Shown in pieces: positions 16,638 through 25,177 of a stretch of DNA of 33,361 nucleotides (position 1 is the first letter of the stretch; every line of letters starts with the position of its first letter). The stretch comes from Gemmatimonadota bacterium (GTDB lineage Bacteria; Latescibacterota; UBA2968): contig JAPPAB010000153.1 of the NCBI GenBank assembly GCA_026705765.1, positions 1 through 33,361 of the forward strand, written 5' to 3'. Position numbers and translations under genes: made by a program. Below the pieces are notes generated by a model, which did no database searches, was not told where the DNA came from, and saw only the letters and a program-made list of their open reading frames with translations.

Positions 16638-16666
16638 ATGATAATGCAAGAATTTCTGGATAGCAA
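16638..16666 (-). promoter_or_regulatory. Promoter of the uxuA operon
   Basis: On the minus strand TTGCTA (16666-16661) is followed after exactly 17 bases by TATCAT (16643-16638). Transcription would begin near 16631, leaving a leader of about 50 bases. No other convincing promoter occurs in the following eight-gene operon. Confidence 0.45.
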
Positions 16667-16678
16667 CATGATTGGGGA

Positions 16679-16707
16679 TTGTGAGACGTGTAAAATTGTG
16701 GTATCTT
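16679..16707 (+). promoter_or_regulatory. Promoter of the NodB-like protein and fusion transporter genes
   Basis: TTGTGA (16679-16684) and TATCTT (16702-16707) are separated by 17 bases. TGG immediately before the -10 makes it an extended -10. Transcription would begin near 16714, 33 bases before the ATG at 16747. Confidence 0.4.
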
Positions 16708-16746
16708 CTCACTCCTCAAGCCCACCCTTAAAAACTGGAGCATTTT

Positions 16747-17991
16747 ATGCGCGTTGAAATCAACAGACACGCCCTGGATCGCGTGCCGATATCGATCATT
16801 TTTGATGACTCAACCGTACTGGTAAATCTGAACTATTTTTTTATGCGAGACCGCCAGGCTGTAGATGGCACGGATTATCGCTGGGAAGATGTGCCCGTAG
16901 TACATCCAGAATCGTTCACCCGCGACTTTGCCGAATTCTGTCTGGAACACGACGTAAAGGGCAAATTCAGCGTGGTACCGTGTCCCGCCGCGCTTGGGCG
17001 AGTAGATCACGGACTCCCCTTGTTCTCCAAAGCACAGCAGGAAAGCTGGTTGGCGATGTGTCGAGAACTGATTATGCCCAACTACGACATCACCCCGGAA
17101 ATGATCACACACACCTTTGTGGTAGATCTGGAAACATTGCAACCTGTTGATCCAAACTTGTGGGAACAATGGGGATGGAACAATCTACCGACCGACGAAG
17201 AAGAGCGGGTGACAAATTATATCGCGCTGGCGTGTGAGATCTTGCACAATGTGGGATTAACACCTGCCGGCGTCACAAGCCCGGGAGGATTTGGCAATCC
17301 AATAGACTTCTATGCAAAATGTGCGGAAAACGCCGTGCGGAGCGTAACGGGCAATCCAACACCCTACCTGTTTAAGCGCGTATCGTCCAGCGGTCCGGTA
17401 GATTGCCCGGTGTGGTATCCCAAACCCGAACGCGGCGAAGCAATGGGTGAAGTGATCGCAGCGACAGGTGATCGCACGGGATCGTGGACCGGATATGGCG
17501 AAGTAGATGTAGATTATTACATCACATCGGATCTTCAGGGTGGGCGTTTGCCCGAAGTCATCGACGCGGGCGACCCTGCCGTGATGATCAGCCATTGGCA
17601 GGGATTTTACGGAATACACAATGAGGACCGCCGCGGATTTCGGGCATTTCAGACCATTGTGCGGCGGCTCAAAGAACGCGACCCCAATGGCGAGAAATCG
17701 CAATGGCGCAAATGCAGTGAAATTACCAACTATGCAATCGCGCGCGAAATGGCTGATATAAAGATAGAAGACCAAATAATAACACTCAATTTGCCCGTAC
17801 AGGTGCCCGAATTCACATTGCGATTGCGCGAAATAACAGTTGCAGGCGTAAAAATAAACGGCAACCCCCTGACACCCGCGTTGACAAAAGCGGCCTTTCG
17901 GGATGGCACATATTATCGAGATGGCGATATAACACTGGTAGCTTTTACGCCCGAAGGCCGAAATGTCAGAGTCGAGATAGAAAGCACATAA
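16747..17991 (+). CDS. NodB/polysaccharide-deacetylase-like protein of unknown function
   Basis: The product is 414 residues from ATG 16747 with GGAG six bases upstream. I do not recognise a characterised family. The N-terminal half resembles a NodB-type deacetylase barrel: ISIIFDD (D20, D21) in the position of the TFDD motif, FTRDFAEFCLEHDVKGKFSVVP as the first helix and strand, H122 in ITHTF near the second metal motif, and TSPGGFG (177-183). ISHWQGFYG later in the barrel may hold another active-site histidine. The C-terminal 80 residues look like a small beta domain. No signal peptide is present. It is co-transcribed with the fusion transporter four bases downstream. A catalytic role in sugar deacylation is plausible but unproven. 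Confidence 0.7.
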   Translation: MRVEINRHALDRVPISIIFDDSTVLVNLNYFFMRDRQAVDGTDYRWEDVPVVHPESFTRDFAEFCLEHDVKGKFSVVPCPAALGRVDHGLPLFSKAQQESWLAMCRELIMPNYDITPEMITHTFVVDLETLQPVDPNLWEQWGWNNLPTDEEERVTNYIALACEILHNVGLTPAGVTSPGGFGNPIDFYAKCAENAVRSVTGNPTPYLFKRVSSSGPVDCPVWYPKPERGEAMGEVIAATGDRTGSWTGYGEVDVDYYITSDLQGGRLPEVIDAGDPAVMISHWQGFYGIHNEDRRGFRAFQTIVRRLKERDPNGEKSQWRKCSEITNYAIAREMADIKIEDQIITLNLPVQVPEFTLRLREITVAGVKINGNPLTPALTKAAFRDGTYYRDGDITLVAFTPEGRNVRVEIEST

Positions 17992-17995
17992 AAGT

Positions 17996-20071
17996 ATGAG
18001 AACCACAAAACTAAAAAAAGAAATCGGTTTACTCGGTGTTTATGCAATCTCAACGGGTGCTACTCTGAGCGCGGGATTCTTTTTATTGCCGGGACTGGCT
18101 GCTGAACAGGCGGGTGCGGCCATTGTGCTGGCCTATATTGTCGCCGCTGTTCCACTCGTACCGGCGATGTTCAGCGTTATTGAACTGGCAACTGCCATGC
18201 CCCGTGCAGGTGGCGTGTATTATTTTCTGGACCGGTCACTCGGACCGTGGATGGGCACGCTTGGAGGCATTGGCACCTGGCTGGCACTCGTATTAAAAGT
18301 ATCATTCGCGCTCGTGGGCATGGGGGCGTATATCGCGCTTTATGTACCCGAGTTACCAATAATTCCAGTAGCTGTCACCATTGCCATTGCCCTGGGTATA
18401 TTGAACCTGCTGGGCACAGAGAAAAGCGGTGGTTTTCAGATAGCACTGGTGCTGGGTTTGTTGATGATCCTGGGGATATTTATCGGAGGGGGCGTACCCA
18501 ATATTGAACGCGCGCGATTGCCCGCCATATTCGAGGTAGATACCCACACAATTTTATCCACAGCAGGGCTGGTCTATATCAGTTATATCGGCGTGACAAA
18601 AGTCGCGAGTTTATCTGAAGAAATAAAACATCCCGAGCGCAATTTGCCTCTGGGCGTCATCTTATCATTGATCACAGCAGTTCTGGTATATGCGCTCGGC
18701 ACGGGCGTCATGGTCGGTGTATTGCCGCTCGAACAACTGGTTGGAGATTTGACCCCCGCCGCCTCAGCAGCCAAAGCCGTATTTGGCGACTGGGGCGCGA
18801 TAATCATCTCCCTGGCAGCCCTCCTCGCCTTTACATCGGTCGCCAATGCAGGAATGCTTTCGTCTTCTCGCTACCCTCTGGCAATGAGCCGCGACCACAT
18901 GATGCCGAGCCTTTTTCAGCATTTGAATGCAAAAGGCGCACCCGTTCAAGGAGTATTGGTGACCACGGGCGTAATTGTTTTAATTCTCATCTTTCTCGAT
19001 CCAACCAAAATTGCAAAATTGGCCAGTGCGTTTCAATTATTGATGTTCGCGCTGTTGTGCCTGGCTGTAATTGTCATGCGCGAAAGCGGGTTGGACTCCT
19101 ACGACTCGGGATATCATTCGCCGCTATATCCGTGGATGCAGTTATTCGGCATAGTATCTTCGTGTGTGTTAATTGTCCAGATGGGCTGGTTACCATCCCT
19201 ATTTTCTGTCGCGTTGATCCTCCTGGGAACGATCTGGTACTTTAAATTTGCCCGAGACAAAGTCACCCGCGATGGTGCGATTTATCACATGTTTGAACGC
19301 TGGGGACAAAAGCGATACACCGGACTGGATGCCGAACTGCGGGGCATATTGAAAGAAAAGGGATTGCGCGACGAAGACCCCTTCGAAGAGATCGCCGCAC
19401 GAAGTCTGGTCATCGATCTGGATCGTCCGGCCGAATTTGAGGAGGTCGTGCGGCAGGTAGCGGACTGGCTCGCGGGTCGGGTGCCGCATACCATCGATGA
19501 AATCGAAAAACAATTGCTGGACCGCACACATATTGGCGCAACACCCGTGACGCACGGCGTGGGATTGCCACATCTGCGGATTGATGGAATTGAACACTGC
19601 GAAATGGTCCTCGTGCGATCACTGCCGGGCATTCACATCCAGTTTACAGATTCACTGACCGGGCACGAGGTAGAAACGCAGCTAACCGCGCTCTTTTTCT
19701 TATTCAGCCCAGAGCACGACCCCTCACAGCACCTGCGTATTCTGGCACAAATTGCGCGGCGTGCAGACGATGAAAACTTCTTGCGCGAATGGCACTCTGC
19801 CAGCGATGAAGTCGAGTTAAAAGAAGTCCTGTTGCGCGACGAAGCCTTTTTATTATTGACATTGCATCGCGATCACGCAACCGCCGACCTCATTGGCCGT
19901 GCGCTGCGCGAGACGGATTTTCCAGAAGGCTGTCTCGTGGCAATGTTGCGCCGCGGCGGGCGCATGGTAATCCCTCGCGGAGATACCGTGCTACGAGAAG
20001 ATGATCGATTGACAATTTTGGGAAATAATAAAGGATTGCGCAATCTCGAAGCGCGATTTGGCGAGCGGTGA
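17996..20071 (+). CDS. APC-superfamily permease fused to PTS EIIA and RCK_C (TrkA-C) domains
   Basis: The product is 691 residues, ATG 17996 four bases after the previous stop. Residues about 8-420 are an APC amino-acid-type transporter: GVYAISTGATLSAGFFLLPG, then about 12 hydrophobic segments, and SYIGVTKVASLSEEIKHPERNLP typical of the loop after helix 6. Residues about 468-610 match a PTS EIIA type 2 domain; THGVGLPHLR places H526 as the phosphorylatable histidine. Residues about 615-680 match an RCK_C/TrkA-C ligand-binding domain (LIGRALRETDFPEGCLVAMLRRG, GDTVLREDDRLTILG). The layout suggests a transporter gated by phosphorylation and by a small ligand. The transported solute is unknown. 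No PTS EI, HPr or EIIB/C genes are nearby. Confidence 0.87.
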   Translation: MRTTKLKKEIGLLGVYAISTGATLSAGFFLLPGLAAEQAGAAIVLAYIVAAVPLVPAMFSVIELATAMPRAGGVYYFLDRSLGPWMGTLGGIGTWLALVLKVSFALVGMGAYIALYVPELPIIPVAVTIAIALGILNLLGTEKSGGFQIALVLGLLMILGIFIGGGVPNIERARLPAIFEVDTHTILSTAGLVYISYIGVTKVASLSEEIKHPERNLPLGVILSLITAVLVYALGTGVMVGVLPLEQLVGDLTPAASAAKAVFGDWGAIIISLAALLAFTSVANAGMLSSSRYPLAMSRDHMMPSLFQHLNAKGAPVQGVLVTTGVIVLILIFLDPTKIAKLASAFQLLMFALLCLAVIVMRESGLDSYDSGYHSPLYPWMQLFGIVSSCVLIVQMGWLPSLFSVALILLGTIWYFKFARDKVTRDGAIYHMFERWGQKRYTGLDAELRGILKEKGLRDEDPFEEIAARSLVIDLDRPAEFEEVVRQVADWLAGRVPHTIDEIEKQLLDRTHIGATPVTHGVGLPHLRIDGIEHCEMVLVRSLPGIHIQFTDSLTGHEVETQLTALFFLFSPEHDPSQHLRILAQIARRADDENFLREWHSASDEVELKEVLLRDEAFLLLTLHRDHATADLIGRALRETDFPEGCLVAMLRRGGRMVIPRGDTVLREDDRLTILGNNKGLRNLEARFGER

Positions 20072-20083
20072 GTCTCGCCACGA

Positions 20084-21628
20084 TCACCCGTAGAGACGGC
20101 CAACAGTCTCGGGGTGTTTGCGAGCCTCGCGAATGAGGCGATTGCCCCATGTTGTGGGATATTTGCCCGTGACACATCCCAAACACAGGGTATCTGTTTC
20201 ACACCCAATGCTGGACCCCAGATCGGGAACATCGAGGTACCTCAAGCTATCGACATCGAGATCGATAGCCATTTTCTTTAGCGTTTGTGCGCTGGGCATA
20301 CCGCGGTATCGCACCGGAACGTGTTCGGGAGCAAAGAGTTCGTCCAAAGTCGTCATATCAATGCCGTAAAAACACGGCGCAACAATGGGCGGACAGGCCA
20401 CGCGCACATGTACCTCGGTCGCGCCACCAATATCTCGCACCTGATGGGCAAGGGTGCGAAGCGTGAGAGAGCGCACAATAGAATCTTCCACGAGAAAAAC
20501 GCGCTTGCCCGATAAAACAGAAGCCAATGACGTGTACTTGCTTTTAGCACTCTGCGAGCGGGTGGTTTTGGGCTGAATAAACGTGCGCCCCACATAGCGA
20601 TTGCGGATCACCCCTTCCATACAGGGCATCTTCAGGTGGTGGGCATAGGCATCGGCCGCTGCTTTGGCCGTATCGGGAACGGGCACAACCACACACGAAT
20701 CGTCGATCTTCTGGTTTTCTTTCTCGGCCAAAATACGACCGGCCTCAGCGCGAGAAGTATAAACACTGAGGCCGTCAATTTCACTGGCAACATTGGAAAA
20801 ATAAACCCATTCAAAAAAGCAGCGGGCCGTTTTTTTCGGTTCCGTATAACGCGCAACGCGCAAATCGCCATTCTCGACAATCACCATTTCTCCAGGTTTG
20901 AGCCATTTGATATCGCTAAAACCGAGATTGGAAAGAGCCGTTGATTCATTGGCAGCGGCAAAGAGACGGCCTTTCACCCCCCAGCACATGGGATGCAAAC
21001 CGAGCGGATCGCGCGAGACGAACATGCGCCCCGAGGCATCGAGAAATGCGATATTATAAGCACCGTCAAAATCGCGGGAAAGCGAACGCATTACATCGGC
21101 CAAATCGGGTGGATTTTCACCCTTCAACCGATACGCCAGCGTATGCATGATGATTTCGGTATCGATATTGAGGGTAAAGTGATACCCCTGCTTGGACAAC
21201 AGGCGTTCGCGCAACAGCGTGTAATTGGCCAGATTCCCATTAAAAGCCAGACTAAACCACTTCCAAATACGCCCGTGCTGTCGCTCAAAAGGCTGTGCAT
21301 ATCGCACATCGTCTTCGCCACTCGTGGCATAGCGCGTATGTCCAATCGCAGCAATTCCCGCATATTGGTTGATAATAGACTGGAATTTGCCTGGATGCGA
21401 CATGCGAAAAGCTTCGGTAACGCCGCCCAGATCTTTAAAAGTACGCAAAAGGTGATCGCGATTGGGGTGATAGGAGCAATACCCCGCGGCGAGTTGCCCC
21501 CTGTTTTGAAGGTCGAGCAACATACTCGGCATAAGTGCTGCAACATTTTCAAAACCATCGGCATCGCCGTTTTTCCTGAGCCAGTAAAGGGCTGCCACGC
21601 CGCATTCGTGGCCAATATCTTCGCTCAT
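20084..21628 (-). CDS. purF: Amidophosphoribosyltransferase
   Basis: The product is 514 residues from ATG 21628 with GGAG six bases upstream. PurF makes phosphoribosylamine from PRPP and glutamine, the first step of purine synthesis. An eight-residue propeptide precedes C9 (HECGVAAL), the N-terminal nucleophile. GHTRYATSG and NGNLANY are the glutamine-side motifs. The PRPP loop is VFLVEDSIVRSLTLR, which departs from the common VDDSIVRGTT form. Cysteines in CFFEWVYF, PCFYGID and CLGCVTGKYP fit the 4Fe-4S-type PurF. It is the last gene of the aromatic operon and converges with the fusion transporter. Orthology is likely but the altered PRPP loop leaves room for a specialised paralog. Confidence 0.82.
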   Translation of the reverse strand: MSEDIGHECGVAALYWLRKNGDADGFENVAALMPSMLLDLQNRGQLAAGYCSYHPNRDHLLRTFKDLGGVTEAFRMSHPGKFQSIINQYAGIAAIGHTRYATSGEDDVRYAQPFERQHGRIWKWFSLAFNGNLANYTLLRERLLSKQGYHFTLNIDTEIIMHTLAYRLKGENPPDLADVMRSLSRDFDGAYNIAFLDASGRMFVSRDPLGLHPMCWGVKGRLFAAANESTALSNLGFSDIKWLKPGEMVIVENGDLRVARYTEPKKTARCFFEWVYFSNVASEIDGLSVYTSRAEAGRILAEKENQKIDDSCVVVPVPDTAKAAADAYAHHLKMPCMEGVIRNRYVGRTFIQPKTTRSQSAKSKYTSLASVLSGKRVFLVEDSIVRSLTLRTLAHQVRDIGGATEVHVRVACPPIVAPCFYGIDMTTLDELFAPEHVPVRYRGMPSAQTLKKMAIDLDVDSLRYLDVPDLGSSIGCETDTLCLGCVTGKYPTTWGNRLIREARKHPETVGRLYG

Positions 21629-21637
21629 AAAAATCTC

Positions 21638-22741
21638 CTATCCCAACGCCAGATTCTGCATATATTGAATTCCCGCAATGATTTCTTCGCGCGTCACATC
21701 ATCTCGCGGCACAATTTTCCCGATCCGCTCCGGCAACACAAAGCGGATGACACCGTCCCGCGCTTTCTTATCGCTTGCCATCCGCGCCAACACCTCAGCG
21801 ACCTTCAAATCAGGCACGCCTTTGGGAATGCCCAGGCGGGCAATAAGCGCATTTTGCCGCTCAAACGCATCCCGCGACCACATCCCCTTTTCCACAGCGA
21901 TATACCCCGCGGCCAGCATCCCCAAACACACCGCCTCGCCGTGTTTGTAATAATCGTAATGCGTCACCACTTCCAGCGCGTGTCCCACCGTATGGCCGTA
22001 ATTCAAAACTTCGCGCAAGCCCTTCTCGGTTTCATCGGCAGCCACAACACCCGCCTTGATGCGACACTGTTGAGCGACGAGCCAATTGATCTGATCCGCA
22101 GGCAAGCTTAAACTTGCCGCGCCCTCAATGTGATCTTCCAAAAACGCCACCAGACCGGGATCGCGTATAATCCCGTGCTTGATCACCTCTGCCATACCCG
22201 CCCGCACTTCGCGCCCGGGTAAAGTATCGAGTGTCGCCGTATCGATCAACACCATCTGCGGCTGGTGAAAAGCGCCGATCATGTTCTTTCCCAAAACGTG
22301 ATCCACAGCTGTTTTACCCCCCACACTGGCATCGACCTGCGCTTCCAGCGTCGTGGGCACCTGCACAAAATCAACCCCCCTCAAATACGTCGCAGCGACA
22401 AAACCAGCCATATCGCCGACCACACCACCGCCCAATGTCACAACACAGGATTTGCGATCCAATCCCGCAGAGATCAAATTGCCGTAGATCTGCGAGGCCG
22501 TCTCAAGCGTCTTGTATTGCTCGCCATCGGGCACAGTGACGACCACAACCTTCACACCGGCACGCACGAGACTCTGTTGAACCGCATCGAGATAGAGCGC
22601 GGCAACTGTCGGATTGGTCACAATCGCCGCTGTTTCTCCCAACCCGCGTTCCGCATACAAATCGCCCAAATCGCGCAAACAATCGCGACCGATTAAAATA
22701 TCGTAACTTCGATCATCTAAATCAACCGTCACCGTTTCCAT
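21638..22741 (-). CDS. aroB: 3-dehydroquinate synthase
   Basis: The product is 367 residues. ATG 22741 follows GGGA by six bases; a TTG at 22753 would overlap the ribosome binding site. AroB converts DAHP to 3-dehydroquinate using NAD and a metal. Visible motifs are PDGEQYKTLE, GGGVVGDMAGF, QVPTTLEAQVDASVGGKTAV, GKNMIGAFHQP, AGMAEVIKHG (metal glutamate), NYGHTVGHALE and HGEAV (metal histidines). The DASVGG segment differs slightly from the usual DSSVGG. It lies between aroK and purF, after a 115-base repeat-rich spacer. The protein is full length and should be active. Confidence 0.95.
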   Translation of the reverse strand: METVTVDLDDRSYDILIGRDCLRDLGDLYAERGLGETAAIVTNPTVAALYLDAVQQSLVRAGVKVVVVTVPDGEQYKTLETASQIYGNLISAGLDRKSCVVTLGGGVVGDMAGFVAATYLRGVDFVQVPTTLEAQVDASVGGKTAVDHVLGKNMIGAFHQPQMVLIDTATLDTLPGREVRAGMAEVIKHGIIRDPGLVAFLEDHIEGAASLSLPADQINWLVAQQCRIKAGVVAADETEKGLREVLNYGHTVGHALEVVTHYDYYKHGEAVCLGMLAAGYIAVEKGMWSRDAFERQNALIARLGIPKGVPDLKVAEVLARMASDKKARDGVIRFVLPERIGKIVPRDDVTREEIIAGIQYMQNLALG

Positions 22742-22753
22742 TATCAATCCCAA

Positions 22754-22866
22754 TCAGGATGTAAGGATTTAAGGATGTTAAGGATGTTCAGGATACCCAT
22801 ACTCCACCACCCAAAAACTGGGGTGTGGGGTATCCTGTGGTATCCTGAAAATCTTGTCAATCCTGA
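22754..22866. repeat. AGGAT-type tandem repeats with core hairpin between aroK and aroB
   Basis: On the plus strand the block begins TCAGGATGTAAGGATTTAAG and continues with further AGGATGTT units to AGGATACCC (22790-22798). The inverse follows: GGGTATCCT (22828-22836), a second GGTATCCTG, and a final ATCCTGA (22860-22866). The inner 47 bases can fold, pairing AGGATACCC with GGGTATCCT and CACCC with GGGTG. The right end reaches the last codons of aroK, whose final ...LDQD and stop (22857-22859) are formed by repeat sequence. The arrangement, with direct units on one side and inverted units on the other, resembles the array at 12627-12732 but the unit differs. Confidence 0.75.
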
Positions 22867-23405
22867 TCCAGAACGCGCTGTAATTCGAGCAAAGCTGTCT
22901 CTGCTGTATCTTCGGGCGAGCGATCATTTGTCGAGGTTGCAAACGCATCTGCACGCGCATAAAAACGCTCTCGCTCTGCCATCATCACCTCAATTTTGTT
23001 TTTCAAACCCTCATCGTCCAGCCCGGCCAGCAAGGGTCTCTCATCGCGCTTGCGACTGACCCGTTCAAAAATCGTATCGACAGAAGCGCGAAAACAAAGA
23101 CACACGCCGGATTTGCGAATAACCTCCCAATTTCGCTCCTGCGTGATCGCACCACCGCCGAGCGACACGACCACATTGTCCATCTTCGATGCCACGATAA
23201 CTGCCTGGTGTTCCAACTGGCGAAACGCGGTTTCACCATCTTGTTCAAAAATCTCGGGAATAGTTTTCCCAGCAGCATCGACCAGCAATTCATCTGTATC
23301 GACAAAGGTCCGCTTCAACCACCCGGCCAAAATACGCCCAACTCTGGTTTTCCCAGTAGCCATAAAACCGGTGAGAAATATGGGTTTATCAGGTAAATCA
23401 AACAC
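22857..23405 (-). CDS. aroK: Shikimate kinase
   Basis: The product is 182 residues. It starts at GTG 23405 with GGAAG six bases upstream. AroK phosphorylates shikimate with ATP. The P-loop is GFMATGKTRVG, the shikimate/magnesium motif is FVDTDELL, R and E follow in FRQLEH, and SLGGGA is the central glycine motif. KRDERPLLAG is the lid with its catalytic arginine. Length is typical. It is 22 bases downstream of argS. The C-terminal codons lie in a repeat array, but the core fold is complete. Confidence 0.94.
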   Translation of the reverse strand: MFDLPDKPIFLTGFMATGKTRVGRILAGWLKRTFVDTDELLVDAAGKTIPEIFEQDGETAFRQLEHQAVIVASKMDNVVVSLGGGAITQERNWEVIRKSGVCLCFRASVDTIFERVSRKRDERPLLAGLDDEGLKNKIEVMMAERERFYARADAFATSTNDRSPEDTAETALLELQRVLDQD

Positions 23406-23427
23406 AGTGCTCTTCCACTATACGGTA

Positions 23428-25134
23428 TCACATCTGTTCTGGTGTTTTCATCCCCAGCAAAGTTAGGCCCGATGTCAGCACCGTCTTAATCGCATAGACC
23501 AGAGCAACGCGGGCAGCCGTCAAATCCGCCTGTTTAGAAATAACCTGATGGGCATTGTAAAACCGATTGGCGACCGTACACAATTCAATCATAAGCGTTG
23601 TCACGACAGAAGGTTCGTATTCGTCCGCAGCCTTTTGAATCTGCCCTGGAAATCGCGCAAGACATTTGACGACCTCAATGGCTTCTGGCTCATTTAACAA
23701 CGCGAAATCGATATCCCGCGGCGGCAAAGTGCCGTCATAACGCCGCAACACACTGCAATATCGCGCGTGGGTATATTGCAAATAGGGACCGGTTTCGCCG
23801 TTGAAATTTAAAACCTCGTCCCAATCAAACACAATATCGCGCGTCCGTTTGGAATCCAGATCCGCAAAAATAATCGCACCAATGCCCACATCTCGTGCAA
23901 TCTGATCACTATTGGGCAAATCGGGATTCTTATCGGCAATAATTTTTCGCGTCAACTCAATCGCGCGATTCAGCACATCTTCCAAAAAAACCACATTGCC
24001 CCTGCGCGTTGAGGCTCCACTACCATCTTTGAATCGCAGTCGCCCAAATTGCACATGCGCGCATTTTTCTCGCCAATCGTATTCCATCAATTCCAACACC
24101 TGAAACAACTGTCGAAAATACAGCGATTGCGCCACATCCACCACATAGAGCAATTTTTCAAAGCGATATGTTTCCCACCGATACTCCAGCGCGGCCAAAT
24201 CGCGCGTACCGTACAATGTCGCATCGTCGCTACGCAATGCAATCAAAGGCGGCATATCCCATTTTTCCAAATCCACAATAGTCGCGCCTTCACTCTCGGT
24301 CAGCAACCCCTTTGCTCGCAATCGGTCCAATGTCGCGGGCATCTTATCCTGATAAAAACTCTCGCCAGCAATCGACTCAAACCCAATACCCAGCATATCG
24401 TAAACGCGATCAAACTCCTTAAAACTCACATCCACGCACACCTGCCACATCCGCACGGCTTCTTCATCGCCATCTTCGAGGCGGCGAAACCAATCGCGGG
24501 CTTCTTGTTCGAGTTTGGGATTGTCTTCAATCTCCTCATTAATGCGAACATAGAGTTCCAACAACTTCTGGATGGTAATATCCGCCGTCAATTCGCCCTC
24601 ACCCCAGTAATTCCACGCCAGAATCAATTTCGCAAACTGAGACCCCCAATCGCCCAGATGATTTATCCCAACCACTTCATAGCCCAAAGCCCGATAAATA
24701 TTTCGCAAGGCATTGCCAATCACCGTTGACCGCAGATGGTGAATGCCAAATGGCTTGGCAATATTGGGATGCGAAAAATCGATCACAACCGTCTTTCCCG
24801 CACCGTGATCCCCGCACCCGTAATCCTCACCCTGTTCGAGAATTGCAGAGAGAGTTTCGCCAACCAAATTGGTCTTTGGCACAAAAAAATTGAGATAGGG
24901 ACCTGCTGGACGCACCTCTGAAATTCGATTACCCGTCGCAATTTGTGCAGATAGTTCTTCGGCAATCAGATGGGGTGCTTTGCGAAAAATTTTGGCCAAC
25001 GTAAAACACGGGAAAGCATAATCGCCCATCTCGGGTTTTGGCGGTGTCTCAATCAGTTCCTTCACATCACCACAAGACATCTCAGTTGCTTTTGACACCT
25101 GCAATGCAATTTCTTCGACAAACGGATTGACCAC
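23428..25134 (-). CDS. argS: Arginyl-tRNA synthetase
   Basis: The product is 568 residues. The GTG at 25134 is chosen because GGAGG lies six bases upstream; an ATG at 25155 would encode that ribosome binding site as protein. Class I ArgS: the HIGH motif is in FSHPNIAKPFGIHHLRST, and GASTRRGNVV stands at the KMSK position as STRRGN. The N-terminal Add1 domain and C-terminal anticodon-binding (DALR) domain, including NETG-like NGETGPYLQYTHAR, are present. It lies in the middle of the aromatic operon between a small membrane protein and aroK. It is an essential housekeeping enzyme and complete here. Confidence 0.95.
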   Translation of the reverse strand: MVNPFVEEIALQVSKATEMSCGDVKELIETPPKPEMGDYAFPCFTLAKIFRKAPHLIAEELSAQIATGNRISEVRPAGPYLNFFVPKTNLVGETLSAILEQGEDYGCGDHGAGKTVVIDFSHPNIAKPFGIHHLRSTVIGNALRNIYRALGYEVVGINHLGDWGSQFAKLILAWNYWGEGELTADITIQKLLELYVRINEEIEDNPKLEQEARDWFRRLEDGDEEAVRMWQVCVDVSFKEFDRVYDMLGIGFESIAGESFYQDKMPATLDRLRAKGLLTESEGATIVDLEKWDMPPLIALRSDDATLYGTRDLAALEYRWETYRFEKLLYVVDVAQSLYFRQLFQVLELMEYDWREKCAHVQFGRLRFKDGSGASTRRGNVVFLEDVLNRAIELTRKIIADKNPDLPNSDQIARDVGIGAIIFADLDSKRTRDIVFDWDEVLNFNGETGPYLQYTHARYCSVLRRYDGTLPPRDIDFALLNEPEAIEVVKCLARFPGQIQKAADEYEPSVVTTLMIELCTVANRFYNAHQVISKQADLTAARVALVYAIKTVLTSGLTLLGMKTPEQM

Positions 25135-25177
25135 AAAATACCTCCAATATCTCAAGGACCTCTTCCCCAGCCCTCTC

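Noticed and set aside
20993..22111. 372-residue plus-strand frame opposite purF and aroB
   Set aside because: It spans two clear minus-strand genes and its translation has no motif; long antisense frames recur through the window, as at 15584-16588 and 31882-32748, which shows they come from codon bias.
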